This document shows, one piece after another, positions 53,759-63,327 of a DNA stretch of 64,000 nt. The notes under the pieces were generated by a model. It was not told the origin of the DNA, did no database searches, and saw nothing but the letters and a program-made list of their open reading frames with translations. Origin of the DNA: Armatimonadota bacterium (GTDB lineage: Bacteria > Armatimonadota > UBA5829 > DTLH01); assembly GCA_029551395.1 (NCBI GenBank), contig JAKPFN010000007.1, forward strand, positions 1 through 64,000, given 5' to 3'. Made by a program: the position numbers and the translations under genes. Within the stretch, counting starts at the first letter, position 1. Each line of letters begins with the position of its first letter.

Positions 53759-54094
53759 ATGAGTGTAAGCACAAGAGCAGGAATAATGATGTTCAGCCGA
53801 GAGATGCGAAGGCGCGTCTCGCAAGCACAAAGAGAAGGCCGAGGATTTCAGACTCCCGGACCTGGCAGACCACGCGCATGCGGCACCTGCTGTCTTGTCA
53901 TACTCATCTTACTGACCGTCGTAGTTATATACGCATTCGTTGAAGGCTTTTTTAGAAGTCCTCAAGAAAGAAGAGATGAATCTTCATGCAGCCCGGTTAA
54001 AGCAGTTGTCCTGGTGGATAACTGCGGCTGTTGCGAACTGCCGCATTACTCTAACGCAAACCACTGCAATCAAGTATCTGGCAGCCTGACTTAG
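53759..54094 (+). CDS. Small membrane protein with a Cys-rich tail
   Basis: A 111-residue protein: basic N-terminal half, one transmembrane helix (about 43-62), and a Cys-rich C-terminal part with CGCC and CNQ (seven Cys in all, two near the helix). The ATG has AGGAG 5 nt upstream. It is 124 bp ahead of the GlmL-like gene on the same strand. No family recognised. Confidence 0.5.
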   Translation: MSVSTRAGIMMFSREMRRRVSQAQREGRGFQTPGPGRPRACGTCCLVILILLTVVVIYAFVEGFFRSPQERRDESSCSPVKAVVLVDNCGCCELPHYSNANHCNQVSGSLT

Positions 54095-54218
54095 TCCCCC
54101 AGGTGGAATTAATAAACAATCTCAGCATATTTGCCACATTACCGGGCGGCGTGATAAAATTAGATAATCACAGGCCTGAAATTATACTACCGGCAGGCCG
54201 ACTGGACGGGAACGCAAA

Positions 54219-56009
54219 TTGGCTAATGAAATAAAATCTATTCTTGCGACCGACTGTGGTAGTACCACAACAAAAGCTATTCTCATTGAGAAATTGGATG
54301 GAGAGTATAGACTCTCCGTACGTGGCGAGGCGCCGACCACGGTCGAGGCGCCATTTGACGACGTTACAGCAGGCGTTATCAACGCAGTCCGTGAGGTAGA
54401 AGACCTCTCTGGACGTAAGATTATCGGAGACGATGGATTGATTTTACGTCCATCGACAGACGATAAGACTGGAGTAGACCTGTATCTCTCCACATCCAGC
54501 GCCGGAGGCGGACTACAGATGACAGTCGCCGGTGTTGTTAAGGCAATGAGCGCAGAAAGCGCAGAGCGTGCTGCTCTTGGCGCCGGCGCTATCATCATCG
54601 ATGTAATTGCCGTGGATGATGGACGGAAGGATTATGAAAAGGTCAAGCGAATCAGAGAGCTTCGCCCGGATATGATCCTTACATCAGGCGGTACGGACGG
54701 CGGAACAGTCAAGCATCTGGTGGAAATCGCCGAAATGCTGCTTGCTGCCGACCCTAAACCAAGATTGGGAATCGGACTGAAGCTGCCAGTTATCTTTGCG
54801 GGTAACAAAGACGCCCGTGATGCCGTTATGGAGACTCTGCAGGACAAAGTCGATCTGAAAGTGGTCGAAAACCTTCGCCCAACGCTGGAAAGAGAAAATC
54901 TAGGCCCAGCTCGAGAAGCAATCCACGAACTCTTCCTCCAGCACGTCATGCAGCAAGCCCCAGGCTACGGAAAACTCTCCGGTTGGACGGATTCCGGGAT
55001 TATGTCCACCCCTAACGCCGTCGGTAAGATTATTCAGACCATTGCCGAGCAGCTTAATATCAACGTTCTGGCTGTAGACATCGGCGGGGCTACAACCGAC
55101 GTCTTTTCAGTCTTTGGCGGAACGTTCAACAGAACAGTCAGCGCTAACCTTGGAATGAGCTACTCTATCTGTAATGTTCTTACGGAAGCAGGTGTACCTA
55201 GCATCCAGCGGTGGATTCCGTTTGACATACAGGAAGCAGACCTGAGGAACAGGCTCAGGAACAAGATGATCCGGCCAACAACAATTCCACATCAATTGGA
55301 AGACCTGAGGATAGAACAGGCTGTTGCTCGTGAAGCGCTGCGGTTGGCGTTTGAGCACCATAAATCTCTTGCTAGAAGCCTTAAAGGTGTCCAGACTGTA
55401 AGATCGGTTGGCGACCTTCTGACTCAGGAAGCTACAGGCCAGACACTCGTCAAGATGATGGACCTGGATATGATTGTTGGAAGCGGCGGTGTTCTCTCTC
55501 ACGCTCCGAGGAACGCCGAATCAGCGTATATGATGCTCGATGCCTACCAGCCGGAAGGCATCACGATGCTTGCCAAGGACTCCATCTTTATGATGCCGCA
55601 GCTAGGAGTGCTTTCCACTGTTCATCCAGAGGCTGCTGCTCAGGTATTCGACAGAGACTGTCTTATCAAATTTGGTCACTGTATTGCTCCGGTTGGCAAC
55701 GGCAAGCCTGGAGATACCGCATGTACAATCTCGATTGACGGAAAAGACAGGGCATTTGCCTATGGAACCATGACATTGATCCCACTGGGACTGGGTGAGA
55801 AGAAGGAAGTCACAATCAAGCCATCTAGAAACTTTGATGTAGGCGCAGGCCGTGGAAAGGCTCTAACTACAACAGTAGAGGGCGGCACTGTAGGACTAAT
55901 TATCGATACGCGCGGAAGACCACTTAATCTTCCGGCGGACAAAAAGCAGAGAATCCCGAAGCTGCAGGAATGGCATGCTGCACTCGGCCTGCAGGCTACG
56001 GAGGAATAG
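54219..56009 (+). CDS. GlmL/MutL-like ASKHA ATPase (glutamate mutase reactivator-like family)
   Basis: A 596-residue protein with an ASKHA fold: ATDCGSTTTKAILIE at the start (phosphate 1 loop) and NVLAVDIGGATTDVFSVFG in the middle, the two nucleotide-binding loops of the GlmL/MutL family. GlmL proteins stabilise or reactivate B12-dependent glutamate mutase; no mutase subunit gene is present here. TTG start at 54219. It is followed after 3 bp by the gene at 56013, so the two form a cassette. Confidence 0.82.
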   Translation: MANEIKSILATDCGSTTTKAILIEKLDGEYRLSVRGEAPTTVEAPFDDVTAGVINAVREVEDLSGRKIIGDDGLILRPSTDDKTGVDLYLSTSSAGGGLQMTVAGVVKAMSAESAERAALGAGAIIIDVIAVDDGRKDYEKVKRIRELRPDMILTSGGTDGGTVKHLVEIAEMLLAADPKPRLGIGLKLPVIFAGNKDARDAVMETLQDKVDLKVVENLRPTLERENLGPAREAIHELFLQHVMQQAPGYGKLSGWTDSGIMSTPNAVGKIIQTIAEQLNINVLAVDIGGATTDVFSVFGGTFNRTVSANLGMSYSICNVLTEAGVPSIQRWIPFDIQEADLRNRLRNKMIRPTTIPHQLEDLRIEQAVAREALRLAFEHHKSLARSLKGVQTVRSVGDLLTQEATGQTLVKMMDLDMIVGSGGVLSHAPRNAESAYMMLDAYQPEGITMLAKDSIFMMPQLGVLSTVHPEAAAQVFDRDCLIKFGHCIAPVGNGKPGDTACTISIDGKDRAFAYGTMTLIPLGLGEKKEVTIKPSRNFDVGAGRGKALTTTVEGGTVGLIIDTRGRPLNLPADKKQRIPKLQEWHAALGLQATEE

Positions 56010-56012
56010 CAG

Positions 56013-57134
56013 ATGGGAACAGCGTATACACCAGGGCTTAAAGTTAGCCCCAGAACTATTGTAAGGAAGACCCGCCGACTCCCATTAAAGGGACAGGTTA
56101 TGGTATCCGAAGGTCAGCAGGTATCTCCTGATACCGTCGTTGCCCGAACTGAAATTCCTGGCATTATGCAGACAGTCAGAGCTGGTGAACAGCTTGGACT
56201 GGAACCAGCTGAGCTTAAAGCAGCGTTGAGGGTTCAAGTAGGCGACAAGGTAGAGCGCAATCAGGTGCTTGCCGAGACCAGGTCGTTCTTTGGATTGTTC
56301 AAATCTGAAGTTCGGACTCCTGTAGCAGGTACTGTAGAGCTTATCTCCGAGCGTTCCGGACATATTGGAGTTCGTCTTCCTGCCACTCCCATCGAGGTAA
56401 CGGCCTATATTCACGGTAAAGTTGCCGAAATCATTCCTGAAGAAGGTGTAGTTGTCGAAACACTGGCAGCTATGGTACAGGGGATTTTCGGAGTTGGTGG
56501 TGAGCGCACTGGCGAGATCCATATGATTGCCAAAAGCCCCGATGATCCGCTTACCGAAGATATGATCACCCCGGATATGGCAGGTAAGGTAATAGTTGGA
56601 GGTGCCAATGTATCAGGGACAGCACTTAAGAAAGCAGCCGAAGTCGGCTGTGCAGGCGTGGTTGTCGGTGCGATAATCGACAAAGACCTGATAGATTTCC
56701 TCGGCTACGACATCGGTGTTGCTATTACCGGTCAGGAAGATATCAACACTACACTGATAACCACCGAAGGTTTTGGCTCCATCAGAATGGCAGACCGCAC
56801 GTTCAAGCTGCTCTCATCACTACAGGGCCAGCTTGCATCCGTCAACGGAGCTACCCAAATCCGCGCTGGTGTTATCAGACCTGAGGTTATCGTGCCTAGA
56901 GTTGATATTGGTGTCGAGGATGAGCCTCAGGACTTCGGTCAGATTCTGGATATTGGCTCCCACATCCGCGTAATCAGAGAGCCATATTTTGGCATACTCG
57001 GCACTGTGACAAAGCTTCCTCCAGAGCCGGTATTGATACCTTCCGGTGCAACGGTAAGAGTTCTTGAGGCGGAGCTTTCCGATGGCCGCCATGTAACAGT
57101 GCCAAGAGCAAACGTAGAGATAATCGAAGAATAA
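56013..57134 (+). CDS. Unknown protein with biotinyl/lipoyl-like segments, partner of the GlmL-like protein
   Basis: A 373-residue protein with no clear family known to me. Two segments look like barrel-sandwich hybrid (biotinyl/lipoyl-like) swivelling domains: VGDKVERNQVLAE with PVAGTVELIS, and IHGKVAEIIPEEGVVVE. The rest includes GGERTGEIHMIAKSPDDPLT, GGANVSGTALKKAAEVGC and a C-terminal strand-rich part (RVIREPYFGILGTVTKLPPE) like a KOW/SH3-type barrel. The ATG has CGGAGG 8 nt upstream. Always read with its 3-bp-distant neighbour at 54219; the pair could be a new chaperone or carrier system. Confidence 0.65.
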   Translation: MGTAYTPGLKVSPRTIVRKTRRLPLKGQVMVSEGQQVSPDTVVARTEIPGIMQTVRAGEQLGLEPAELKAALRVQVGDKVERNQVLAETRSFFGLFKSEVRTPVAGTVELISERSGHIGVRLPATPIEVTAYIHGKVAEIIPEEGVVVETLAAMVQGIFGVGGERTGEIHMIAKSPDDPLTEDMITPDMAGKVIVGGANVSGTALKKAAEVGCAGVVVGAIIDKDLIDFLGYDIGVAITGQEDINTTLITTEGFGSIRMADRTFKLLSSLQGQLASVNGATQIRAGVIRPEVIVPRVDIGVEDEPQDFGQILDIGSHIRVIREPYFGILGTVTKLPPEPVLIPSGATVRVLEAELSDGRHVTVPRANVEIIEE

Positions 57135-57187
57135 CAAGCGGCGAGCTTAAAGCCGCAGATACGTCTTCTCTATATAGAAGTATCCAA

Positions 57188-57218
57188 ATGGTCCGGGATT
57201 TTTCTGGTCTCGGACCAT
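57188..57218 (+). terminator. Hairpin after the GlmL cassette
   Basis: ATGGTCCGGGA and TCTCGGACCAT form an 11-bp stem (one G-U pair) with loop TTTTTCTGG, 54 bp after the stop codon. No T run follows it. Confidence 0.6.
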
Positions 57219-57260
57219 ATTCATACTAGGCAAAACCTAAAGCAGCATACAGGAAGTGTT

Positions 57261-58958
57261 ATGGCATCAAAATCACTCATCTCCCACAATAAATATCCGA
57301 TAATTGCGCTACTACTTGTTATAGTTTCCATCCTGCCATCGGCTGGCGCCAGGTATGAGAAAGAATTGGCAGATGGCGTCAGGCTAATTCAGGATGTCAA
57401 TACTGACCCATCTGCTGCAAATGTAGTTACAGTGCTTTGCATTGACCCTAAGAAACCTGGAGTCAAGCTGGTATCTACTCTTGCCGGTGATAACGTGATG
57501 GATGTTGATGCCACCAAAGGCCGGGAGACTATAAGCAAGCTGGTCGCAAGAAAAGGAGCGCTAGCAGGGATTAATGCAGACTTTTTCCCGTTTACTGGAG
57601 ACCCGCTTGGACTTGCAATAACCGGCGGAGTGCTGGTAAGTGAGCCAATGAACCGCGCTGCCGTAGGGATTACAGATAAAGGCCAGGTAGTCTTTGACCG
57701 CTTGAGTTATACCGGGACACTGACAACCGCATCAAATGTTGTATGGCCGCTTCGTGGGATTAATAGACCTCGAGGGCAGAACGAGCTTGTGCTTCTTACT
57801 CCCATTTACGGAAAGACTACCGGCGGACAGGCTGGGGCAGAAGCCGTAGTCAAAATCGAAGGTGAAATCAAAGCAAATACGGATATTGTGGCTACAGTCG
57901 TCTCAGACCCAGCGCCTGCTGCTGATATCCCGATTCCAGCCGACGGAGCAGTAATCTCCACTCATGGACGTTCTGCGGACTTCCTTATGCAGAATATCCG
58001 CGCTGGAGACAAGCTTACTCTTAGATTCAACATCACTACGGCATTCAACAGCGATTGGAGCAGTGTCATGGAAGCTGTTGGCGGCGGGCCTTGGCTTGTA
58101 CGCAACGGACAAGTGTTTATTGATGCTACAGACGAAGGTTTCGATTCCAGTTTTACACGGGGACGTCATCCAAGGACGGCAATAGGGGTCAATTCATCAG
58201 GTGAAATCCTGCTTGTGGCAGTGGATGGAAGACAGTCTATCAGCCGTGGAATGTCGCTTGAAGAGATGGCAGGATTGATGAAGAGCCTTGGAGCAGTCAA
58301 TGCAATAAACCTTGATGGAGGCGGATCAACTGCACTTTCTATCAAAGGAGTGGTAAGCAACAGCCCATCCGAAGGTATCGAGCGCCCTGTAGCCAATGCG
58401 CTGCTGGTTTATGCCAATCCTCGTCCGACGCCTGCAATAAAGGTGAAGTTTTCCGACGATGGACCACTTACGGCAGCATCAGGTGAAGGACGGCTCCTAC
58501 AGCTAGTCGATGAGTCCACTGGTCAGCCTGTCGATGAACAAACAAAACGCTCTATTGTCTGGGGCACGACCGGCGGGATAGGCTTTGTTAATCAGGAAGG
58601 CTGGTTTGTGCCTATCAAAGCTCGAAATGGAGCTGTTACTGCAATTATAGGCGATCAAAAAGTCCAGCTTTCGGTTAAAGTGGTCCCAGGAAAGCCTACT
58701 AAACTCACTGCAAAGATGGTTACCGATCCTGCCCCTGTTCAAGGCACTGCCCAGATAGAGGTAAAACTGACTGATTCTAATGGAAATGTGATTCCTGACG
58801 CAGTAGTAACTATATCGGTAGCAAAGGGAACGCCGGATTGTGCCAGCAAGACCACGAACGATAAAGGAATTGCTTTATTCGATATTATCTGGGACTCAGT
58901 GGATGAAAAAGGCAGTGTGAAAGTTACCTCAGGCAGCTTATCGGCAGAAGTAAAGTAG
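57261..58958 (+). CDS. Secreted phosphodiester glycosidase (NAGPA domain) with Ig-like domain
   Basis: A 565-residue protein: signal peptide (about 1-29), NAGPA/DUF2233-type glycosidase domain with AGINADFFPFTGDPLG, VAVDGRQ and AINLDGGGSTAL (catalytic-site signature), and a C-terminal Ig-like (Big_1/invasin-type) domain with DSNGNVIPDAVVTISVAKG. Such enzymes remove sugar phosphodiester caps. Exported by its signal. Confidence 0.87.
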   Translation: MASKSLISHNKYPIIALLLVIVSILPSAGARYEKELADGVRLIQDVNTDPSAANVVTVLCIDPKKPGVKLVSTLAGDNVMDVDATKGRETISKLVARKGALAGINADFFPFTGDPLGLAITGGVLVSEPMNRAAVGITDKGQVVFDRLSYTGTLTTASNVVWPLRGINRPRGQNELVLLTPIYGKTTGGQAGAEAVVKIEGEIKANTDIVATVVSDPAPAADIPIPADGAVISTHGRSADFLMQNIRAGDKLTLRFNITTAFNSDWSSVMEAVGGGPWLVRNGQVFIDATDEGFDSSFTRGRHPRTAIGVNSSGEILLVAVDGRQSISRGMSLEEMAGLMKSLGAVNAINLDGGGSTALSIKGVVSNSPSEGIERPVANALLVYANPRPTPAIKVKFSDDGPLTAASGEGRLLQLVDESTGQPVDEQTKRSIVWGTTGGIGFVNQEGWFVPIKARNGAVTAIIGDQKVQLSVKVVPGKPTKLTAKMVTDPAPVQGTAQIEVKLTDSNGNVIPDAVVTISVAKGTPDCASKTTNDKGIALFDIIWDSVDEKGSVKVTSGSLSAEVK

Positions 58959-59075
58959 TGAGAGCTTATCTCTAAATTGCCAGATGGTATGGTTCTTCTT
59001 GTTGAATCATTGCGGAATTCGTGTCATAGAGGATGCTGTTGAAATAGGTCAATTTGCAGTTATCAGTACCTATGC

Positions 59076-59104
59076 TTGACTTGATGCAAGGATTACTGTA
59101 ATTT
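59076..59104 (+). promoter_or_regulatory. Sigma70-type promoter upstream of the GH42-like gene
   Basis: TTGACT and TAATTT separated by exactly 17 bp, 61 bp before the ATG at 59166. Confidence 0.6.
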
Positions 59105-59165
59105 GAATCAAACTGAACGTTTTTTCGTAGTGTAGATGCAATAAGCCAAGGAAGGTATTTCCCCT

Positions 59166-60659
59166 ATGCGGATAAGTCACTTAATTGTCCTCGGAATAGC
59201 GCTTCTAATTATAACGACATCGACTTTTGCTGGTTCAAGCGAGCAACTGGCTCACAGATACTACACGAGCACAGTATACTCATGGTGGCCCATTTATAAG
59301 GACATTGCTTTGTTCCAGAAGTTCGTAGATGAGAGCAAACAGAAGGGAATGAACTCGATATGCATAGATATTCCCTGGACTATTCAAAAGGATAACGGCA
59401 ATTACGACTTTACAGAATCCGATAAGAGAATCGACTACATAGTGGCGCGTAATATGACCGTCTTTCTCAGGGCAAACACTACGACGCTCGGCGGGCAGAT
59501 ACCAAAGTGGCTGACAGATGAGATGCTTCAACAGACCCCGGATGGAAAGATTTACCGTAGAGAAACCGATGGCGGAACACTTCCATCACTTGCGCATCCA
59601 ACGGTTCGAGCCAAAATAATCGAGTTTTGCGAACAGATAGCAGCGCATTACGGAAAGCGCTATAAGAGCAAGACTGCAGGCGAATATCCAGTAATTGCGA
59701 TAATTCCTGCATTCAACCTCTACATGGACACTGAGTATTTTCGGGAAGCTGATGTAGACTACTCGCCGTCTGCTCAGGCTGATTTTTCTATCTGGGCCAA
59801 GTCTCATTACCGCACACTGGCTAATCTTAATGACTTGTGGGGCAAGGAATATAAATCCTGGAACGAGGTCAGCCTCAAAGACGCTCACGATACTGCCAAA
59901 TACCTCTATTTCGAGTTCACTCTACAGAGGATATTGGATAAAATAGGTGATTCCGTTCGCCGTGCAGGGTCAATCCCGGTTGGATTATCAAGCGGGAGCA
60001 TTGCGGACAACCCGCATCGGCGGACGATGAATATTACCGCCTTGATGCAGAAACTGGACTGGCTTTTAGTAACGGATGAACCAGAGGATAATCATGCATT
60101 CTCTGCAGACTATGCCCGGTGCTCTGTTCCTGGGAAAAAGATTGCCAGCGGTATAGATGCTGCCACACATGCTGCAGCAACTAATGGCCGTTATTTCAAT
60201 CAGGGAGTTAGAGCGTTCGAACACGGTGCCAACGCTGTTCATGTCGTAAACTGGGATTTAGCCAGTTTGAGCGATAACAAAAAATGGCCGTTTTTACACT
60301 TCATTGGCAAGTTGACAAGGTATCCTAAGGCAAATCCGAAGCCAACAAAGGCAATCTATGTATCGACCTGGGACTTAATCAACAGAGCTGCAAGTCTTGG
60401 CCAGTATACTTCTGCCTATGAATCACTTTCAGAAGGCGGTAAGAAGCCTGTAGACATCCTCCCTGACTATGTAATAGCCTCAAATCCCGATTGTCTGGCC
60501 CAATATTCGGAGATTTATCTTCCTGCAAACTGGACTATTCCGACGGCTGTGAGAAAAGTCCTGTTGAAGTCAGAAGATAAGCTCAAAGTATCGAAACCGC
60601 TGGTTGCAGGAACTTTGGACGAATACGGCAGACCTGCCGAACCGCTCATCAAGCACTAA
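59166..60659 (+). CDS. Secreted GH42-like (glycosidase clan A) protein
   Basis: A 497-residue protein with a signal peptide (about 1-22). The (beta/alpha)8 fold of GH42-type beta-galactosidases is suggested by GMNSICIDIPW, LYMDTEYF (Asp-Thr-Glu-Tyr in place of the usual DNEY/NEY, the Glu being the likely acid/base), and LNDLWGKEYKSWNEV. The nucleophile cannot be assigned with confidence. GGAAGG about 10 nt upstream of the ATG. Substrate unknown. Confidence 0.72.
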   Translation: MRISHLIVLGIALLIITTSTFAGSSEQLAHRYYTSTVYSWWPIYKDIALFQKFVDESKQKGMNSICIDIPWTIQKDNGNYDFTESDKRIDYIVARNMTVFLRANTTTLGGQIPKWLTDEMLQQTPDGKIYRRETDGGTLPSLAHPTVRAKIIEFCEQIAAHYGKRYKSKTAGEYPVIAIIPAFNLYMDTEYFREADVDYSPSAQADFSIWAKSHYRTLANLNDLWGKEYKSWNEVSLKDAHDTAKYLYFEFTLQRILDKIGDSVRRAGSIPVGLSSGSIADNPHRRTMNITALMQKLDWLLVTDEPEDNHAFSADYARCSVPGKKIASGIDAATHAAATNGRYFNQGVRAFEHGANAVHVVNWDLASLSDNKKWPFLHFIGKLTRYPKANPKPTKAIYVSTWDLINRAASLGQYTSAYESLSEGGKKPVDILPDYVIASNPDCLAQYSEIYLPANWTIPTAVRKVLLKSEDKLKVSKPLVAGTLDEYGRPAEPLIKH

Positions 60660-60795
60660 AAACTACCTGACTGGCGGCAGGCAGGCAACTTAGGCACATT
60701 TTATAAAGAATTTGCATAAGTTTTTGCTTAAACCCTTGACAGGCAGGCTTAGTACGTGCAATCATGCGTACCTAGCCTATAGCGGGTAGACGGAA

Positions 60796-61473
60796 TTGGC
60801 AAGAATAGCCGAAAACTTAGCGGAGGTAAAGGGTCGGATCGCCCAGGCAGCACGGCGATCGGGACGAACACCGGAAGATGTCACTCTTGTTGTAGTGACA
60901 AAGAAGGTGGAAGTCTCAAGAATCCTGGAAGCAATCTCCGCAGGAGCGACGGAACTGGGCGAGAACTACGTTCAGGAGGCCGTAGCCAAATGGCAGGCCA
61001 TTGGCTCTGCTGGCGTGCGGTGGCACTTCATAGGCCATCTTCAGAAAAACAAGGTCAAGCAGGCGGTGAAGGTGTTCGACCTCATTCAGAGTGTGGACAG
61101 CCTCCCGCTGGCTCAGGAAATCGGGAAGCGCGCGCTGGACCAGGGCCGGATAATGGATGTTCTCATCGAAGTCCGGATTTCCGGAGAAGAAACAAAGCAT
61201 GGCGTATCGCCGGAGGATGCGCTGGCATTTGCTCAAGAAGTCGCTCAAGTAGAAGGCATAAAGCTGCAGGGATTTATGGGGATGGCCCCGTTTGTAGTAA
61301 ATCCCGAAGAAGCCAGACCGTTTTTTGCCCGTCTCAAGCAGCTCTGGGATAAACTGCCTTTAGAGCAGCGGCAATGGCTTTCGATGGGAATGAGCCATGA
61401 TTTCGAAGTGGCAATCGAAGAAGGTTCGAACATGGTTCGTATTGGCACTGCCATACTTGGCCCACGAAGCTAA
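60796..61473 (+). CDS. yggS: Pyridoxal phosphate homeostasis protein (YggS/PLPBP)
   Basis: A 225-residue PLP-binding protein with the lysine in LVVVTKKVE, GENYVQEA, HFIGHLQKNK and SMGMSHDFEVAIEEGS, GTAILG at the end. It keeps PLP and amino-acid pools balanced and has no catalytic activity of its own. TTG start. First gene of the yggS-sepF-proC-yggT cluster. Confidence 0.93.
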   Translation: MARIAENLAEVKGRIAQAARRSGRTPEDVTLVVVTKKVEVSRILEAISAGATELGENYVQEAVAKWQAIGSAGVRWHFIGHLQKNKVKQAVKVFDLIQSVDSLPLAQEIGKRALDQGRIMDVLIEVRISGEETKHGVSPEDALAFAQEVAQVEGIKLQGFMGMAPFVVNPEEARPFFARLKQLWDKLPLEQRQWLSMGMSHDFEVAIEEGSNMVRIGTAILGPRS

Positions 61474-61583
61474 AGCAGCCCGGAGGACCAAAAGCAACTT
61501 AACAGTGCTTGAAGTCAGGCAAGGAGTGGCCGCCCAACACCCAACCCATGACCGGCACACACCAGAAATGGGAGGGTAAAAGC

Positions 61584-62039
61584 GTGCAGACTGCACCACT
61601 AGATGATTTTGAAGAGCAACCAAGAGGGTTCTGGGACAAACTGAAGGAACGAGTCGGACTTGGAGGTTACGATGAGTTCGATGATATGCTGGATGAAACT
61701 GGCGGAAGTCGTCGGCCAGTGACCCTTAGAATCCATCCATCAAAAGTTCACCACATCTCTGTCTGGAAGTCTATCTCGTCGCTTGAAAATGCTCAGGAGG
61801 CGGCAGATGGACTAAAAGCAGGGCATCAGCAGATCGTAAACCTTGAGAAAGCAAGCCCGGAAATCTGCGGAAGGGTAATTGACTTTCTGAACGGGGTTAC
61901 GTATGCGCTCGATGGATACGTATCTAAAATAGGAGACCGCGTTTTCCTGTTCACACCTGCCAACTATCAGATTGATGTGGAAAATGGCGGAGAAACTGCT
62001 GCTAAGAGTCGGCTTATTGCTGAACAGGAAAGATACTAA
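61584..62039 (+). CDS. sepF: Cell division protein SepF
   Basis: About 151 residues from GTG 61584 with GGGAGG 9 nt upstream. An acidic, disordered N-terminal part is followed by the SepF core (RPVTLRIHPSKVHHISVW... RVIDFLNGVTYALDGYVSKIG). SepF binds FtsZ and anchors the ring to the membrane. Longer readings from ATG 61548 or 61509 lack a ribosome site. Confidence 0.9.
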   Translation: MQTAPLDDFEEQPRGFWDKLKERVGLGGYDEFDDMLDETGGSRRPVTLRIHPSKVHHISVWKSISSLENAQEAADGLKAGHQQIVNLEKASPEICGRVIDFLNGVTYALDGYVSKIGDRVFLFTPANYQIDVENGGETAAKSRLIAEQERY

Positions 62040-62127
62040 GGCCAATTTTCCTGGTCTTTGTCCATGAATAACTACGTGTAGCTGGTCCGATAGTCTCAAA
62101 GACCTTCGGACAGTTGCTCGTGTACGG

Positions 62128-62964
62128 ATGGTTGATAGAAAAATGCCGGAACGAACAAGAAGACTTTTAGTCATAGGCGCTGGAGCAATGGGGCAGGCGC
62201 TTGTTAGAGGTCTAATTGCTGCTGATGTCTATGCGCCTGGAGATATTGGAGTAGCAGACATCGCAAAAGAAAGGCTTTCCGTTTTCAGCGAAGAAACCGG
62301 TGTTATGCAGGTAGGCAACGTTGAAGGCGCATCGCATTCGGGCATAATCCTGATTGCGGTGAAACCTGCAGCAGTAAATGGGGTGCTTGATGAGATCTCA
62401 GGATATGTAGGCTCGGATCAGACTGTGATTTCTATTGCAGCAGGAGTAACTCTGCAGCAGATTGGGTCAAAACTAAGGTCGGGAGTGCCCATTATAAGAG
62501 CAATGCCAAATACTCCAAGTATGGTTGGAGCCGGAGCAACAGCTATCAGCAGGGGTAAAATGGCAACTGATATAGATGTAGAACGGGCAAAGAACATATT
62601 CGGAGCTGTGGGCAAGGTAATAGAAGTCCCGGAGAAGCTTATGGATGCCGTTACGGGACTTTCCGGCAGTGGTCCAGCTTACGTTTACACAATGATCGAA
62701 ACACTTGCTGATGCTGGGGTCAACGCTGGCCTGCCAAGAGATCAGGCAGCGCTTTTGGCAGCGCAGACGGTTTTCGGCGCGGCAAAGATGGTTATAGAAA
62801 CAGGTGAGCATCCTGCAAAGCTTAGAGATGCAGTGACAAGCCCTGGTGGAACCACTATTGCCGGGATTGCGGCACTTGAGCGAGGCGCGTTCAGAGCAAC
62901 TGTACACGAAGCAGTCGAAGCGGCTGTTGATAGGTCTCGCGATATGTCGAGAAACGCCGAATAA
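62128..62964 (+). CDS. proC: Pyrroline-5-carboxylate reductase
   Basis: A 278-residue enzyme for the last step of proline synthesis. Nucleotide motif LLVIGAGAMGQALVRGL, RAMPNTPSMVGAGATAI and TGLSGSGPAYVYTMIETLAD are intact. ATG 62128 chosen; ATG 62143 is also possible. Confidence 0.95.
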   Translation: MVDRKMPERTRRLLVIGAGAMGQALVRGLIAADVYAPGDIGVADIAKERLSVFSEETGVMQVGNVEGASHSGIILIAVKPAAVNGVLDEISGYVGSDQTVISIAAGVTLQQIGSKLRSGVPIIRAMPNTPSMVGAGATAISRGKMATDIDVERAKNIFGAVGKVIEVPEKLMDAVTGLSGSGPAYVYTMIETLADAGVNAGLPRDQAALLAAQTVFGAAKMVIETGEHPAKLRDAVTSPGGTTIAGIAALERGAFRATVHEAVEAAVDRSRDMSRNAE

Positions 62965-62995
62965 TCGGTTCGAATAGGAGCCTTAATCTAAACCA

Positions 62996-63247
62996 ATGCA
63001 TATACTCTGGTGGGTTGATAGAGCACTGTGGCTGCTTAGTTGGCTGATCTTTATAGATGTAATTCTGACATGGATTCCATCGGTGTCGATGTATCATCCG
63101 GCTGTAGTTCTGCTCAGGAAGGTCACAAGCCCGGTGCTGGATATATTCAGAAAAATCCTTCCACCTCAAAGAGTAGGTAGAGGATATATGGACTTTTCAC
63201 CTATTTTAGCAATGGTCACCATCTTTATCATACGAGCAATAATCTGA
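62996..63247 (+). CDS. yggT: YggT family membrane protein
   Basis: An 83-residue protein with two transmembrane helices (about 8-27, 66-82) and the family pattern DVILTWIPS, then VTSPVLDIFRKILPP and DFSPILAMVTI. Genes of this family follow proC in many Terrabacteria and take part in envelope organisation. AGGAG about 15 nt upstream. Confidence 0.9.
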   Translation: MHILWWVDRALWLLSWLIFIDVILTWIPSVSMYHPAVVLLRKVTSPVLDIFRKILPPQRVGRGYMDFSPILAMVTIFIIRAII

Positions 63248-63275
63248 AAGGTTGTGTAGAGACCATCAACAAGAT

Positions 63276-63313
63276 GCAGTAGGCTGTGGGAGTAACCGCA
63301 CCTGCTGCTTTTC
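63276..63313 (+). terminator. Intrinsic terminator after yggT
   Basis: GCAG-AGG-TGTGG and CCGCA-CCT-CTGC form a stem interrupted by small bulges around the GAGTAA loop, followed by TTTT. It lies 28 bp after the yggT stop, so it may partly separate the next gene from the cluster. Confidence 0.65.
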
Positions 63314-63327
63314 TGTATGTGAGCTAT

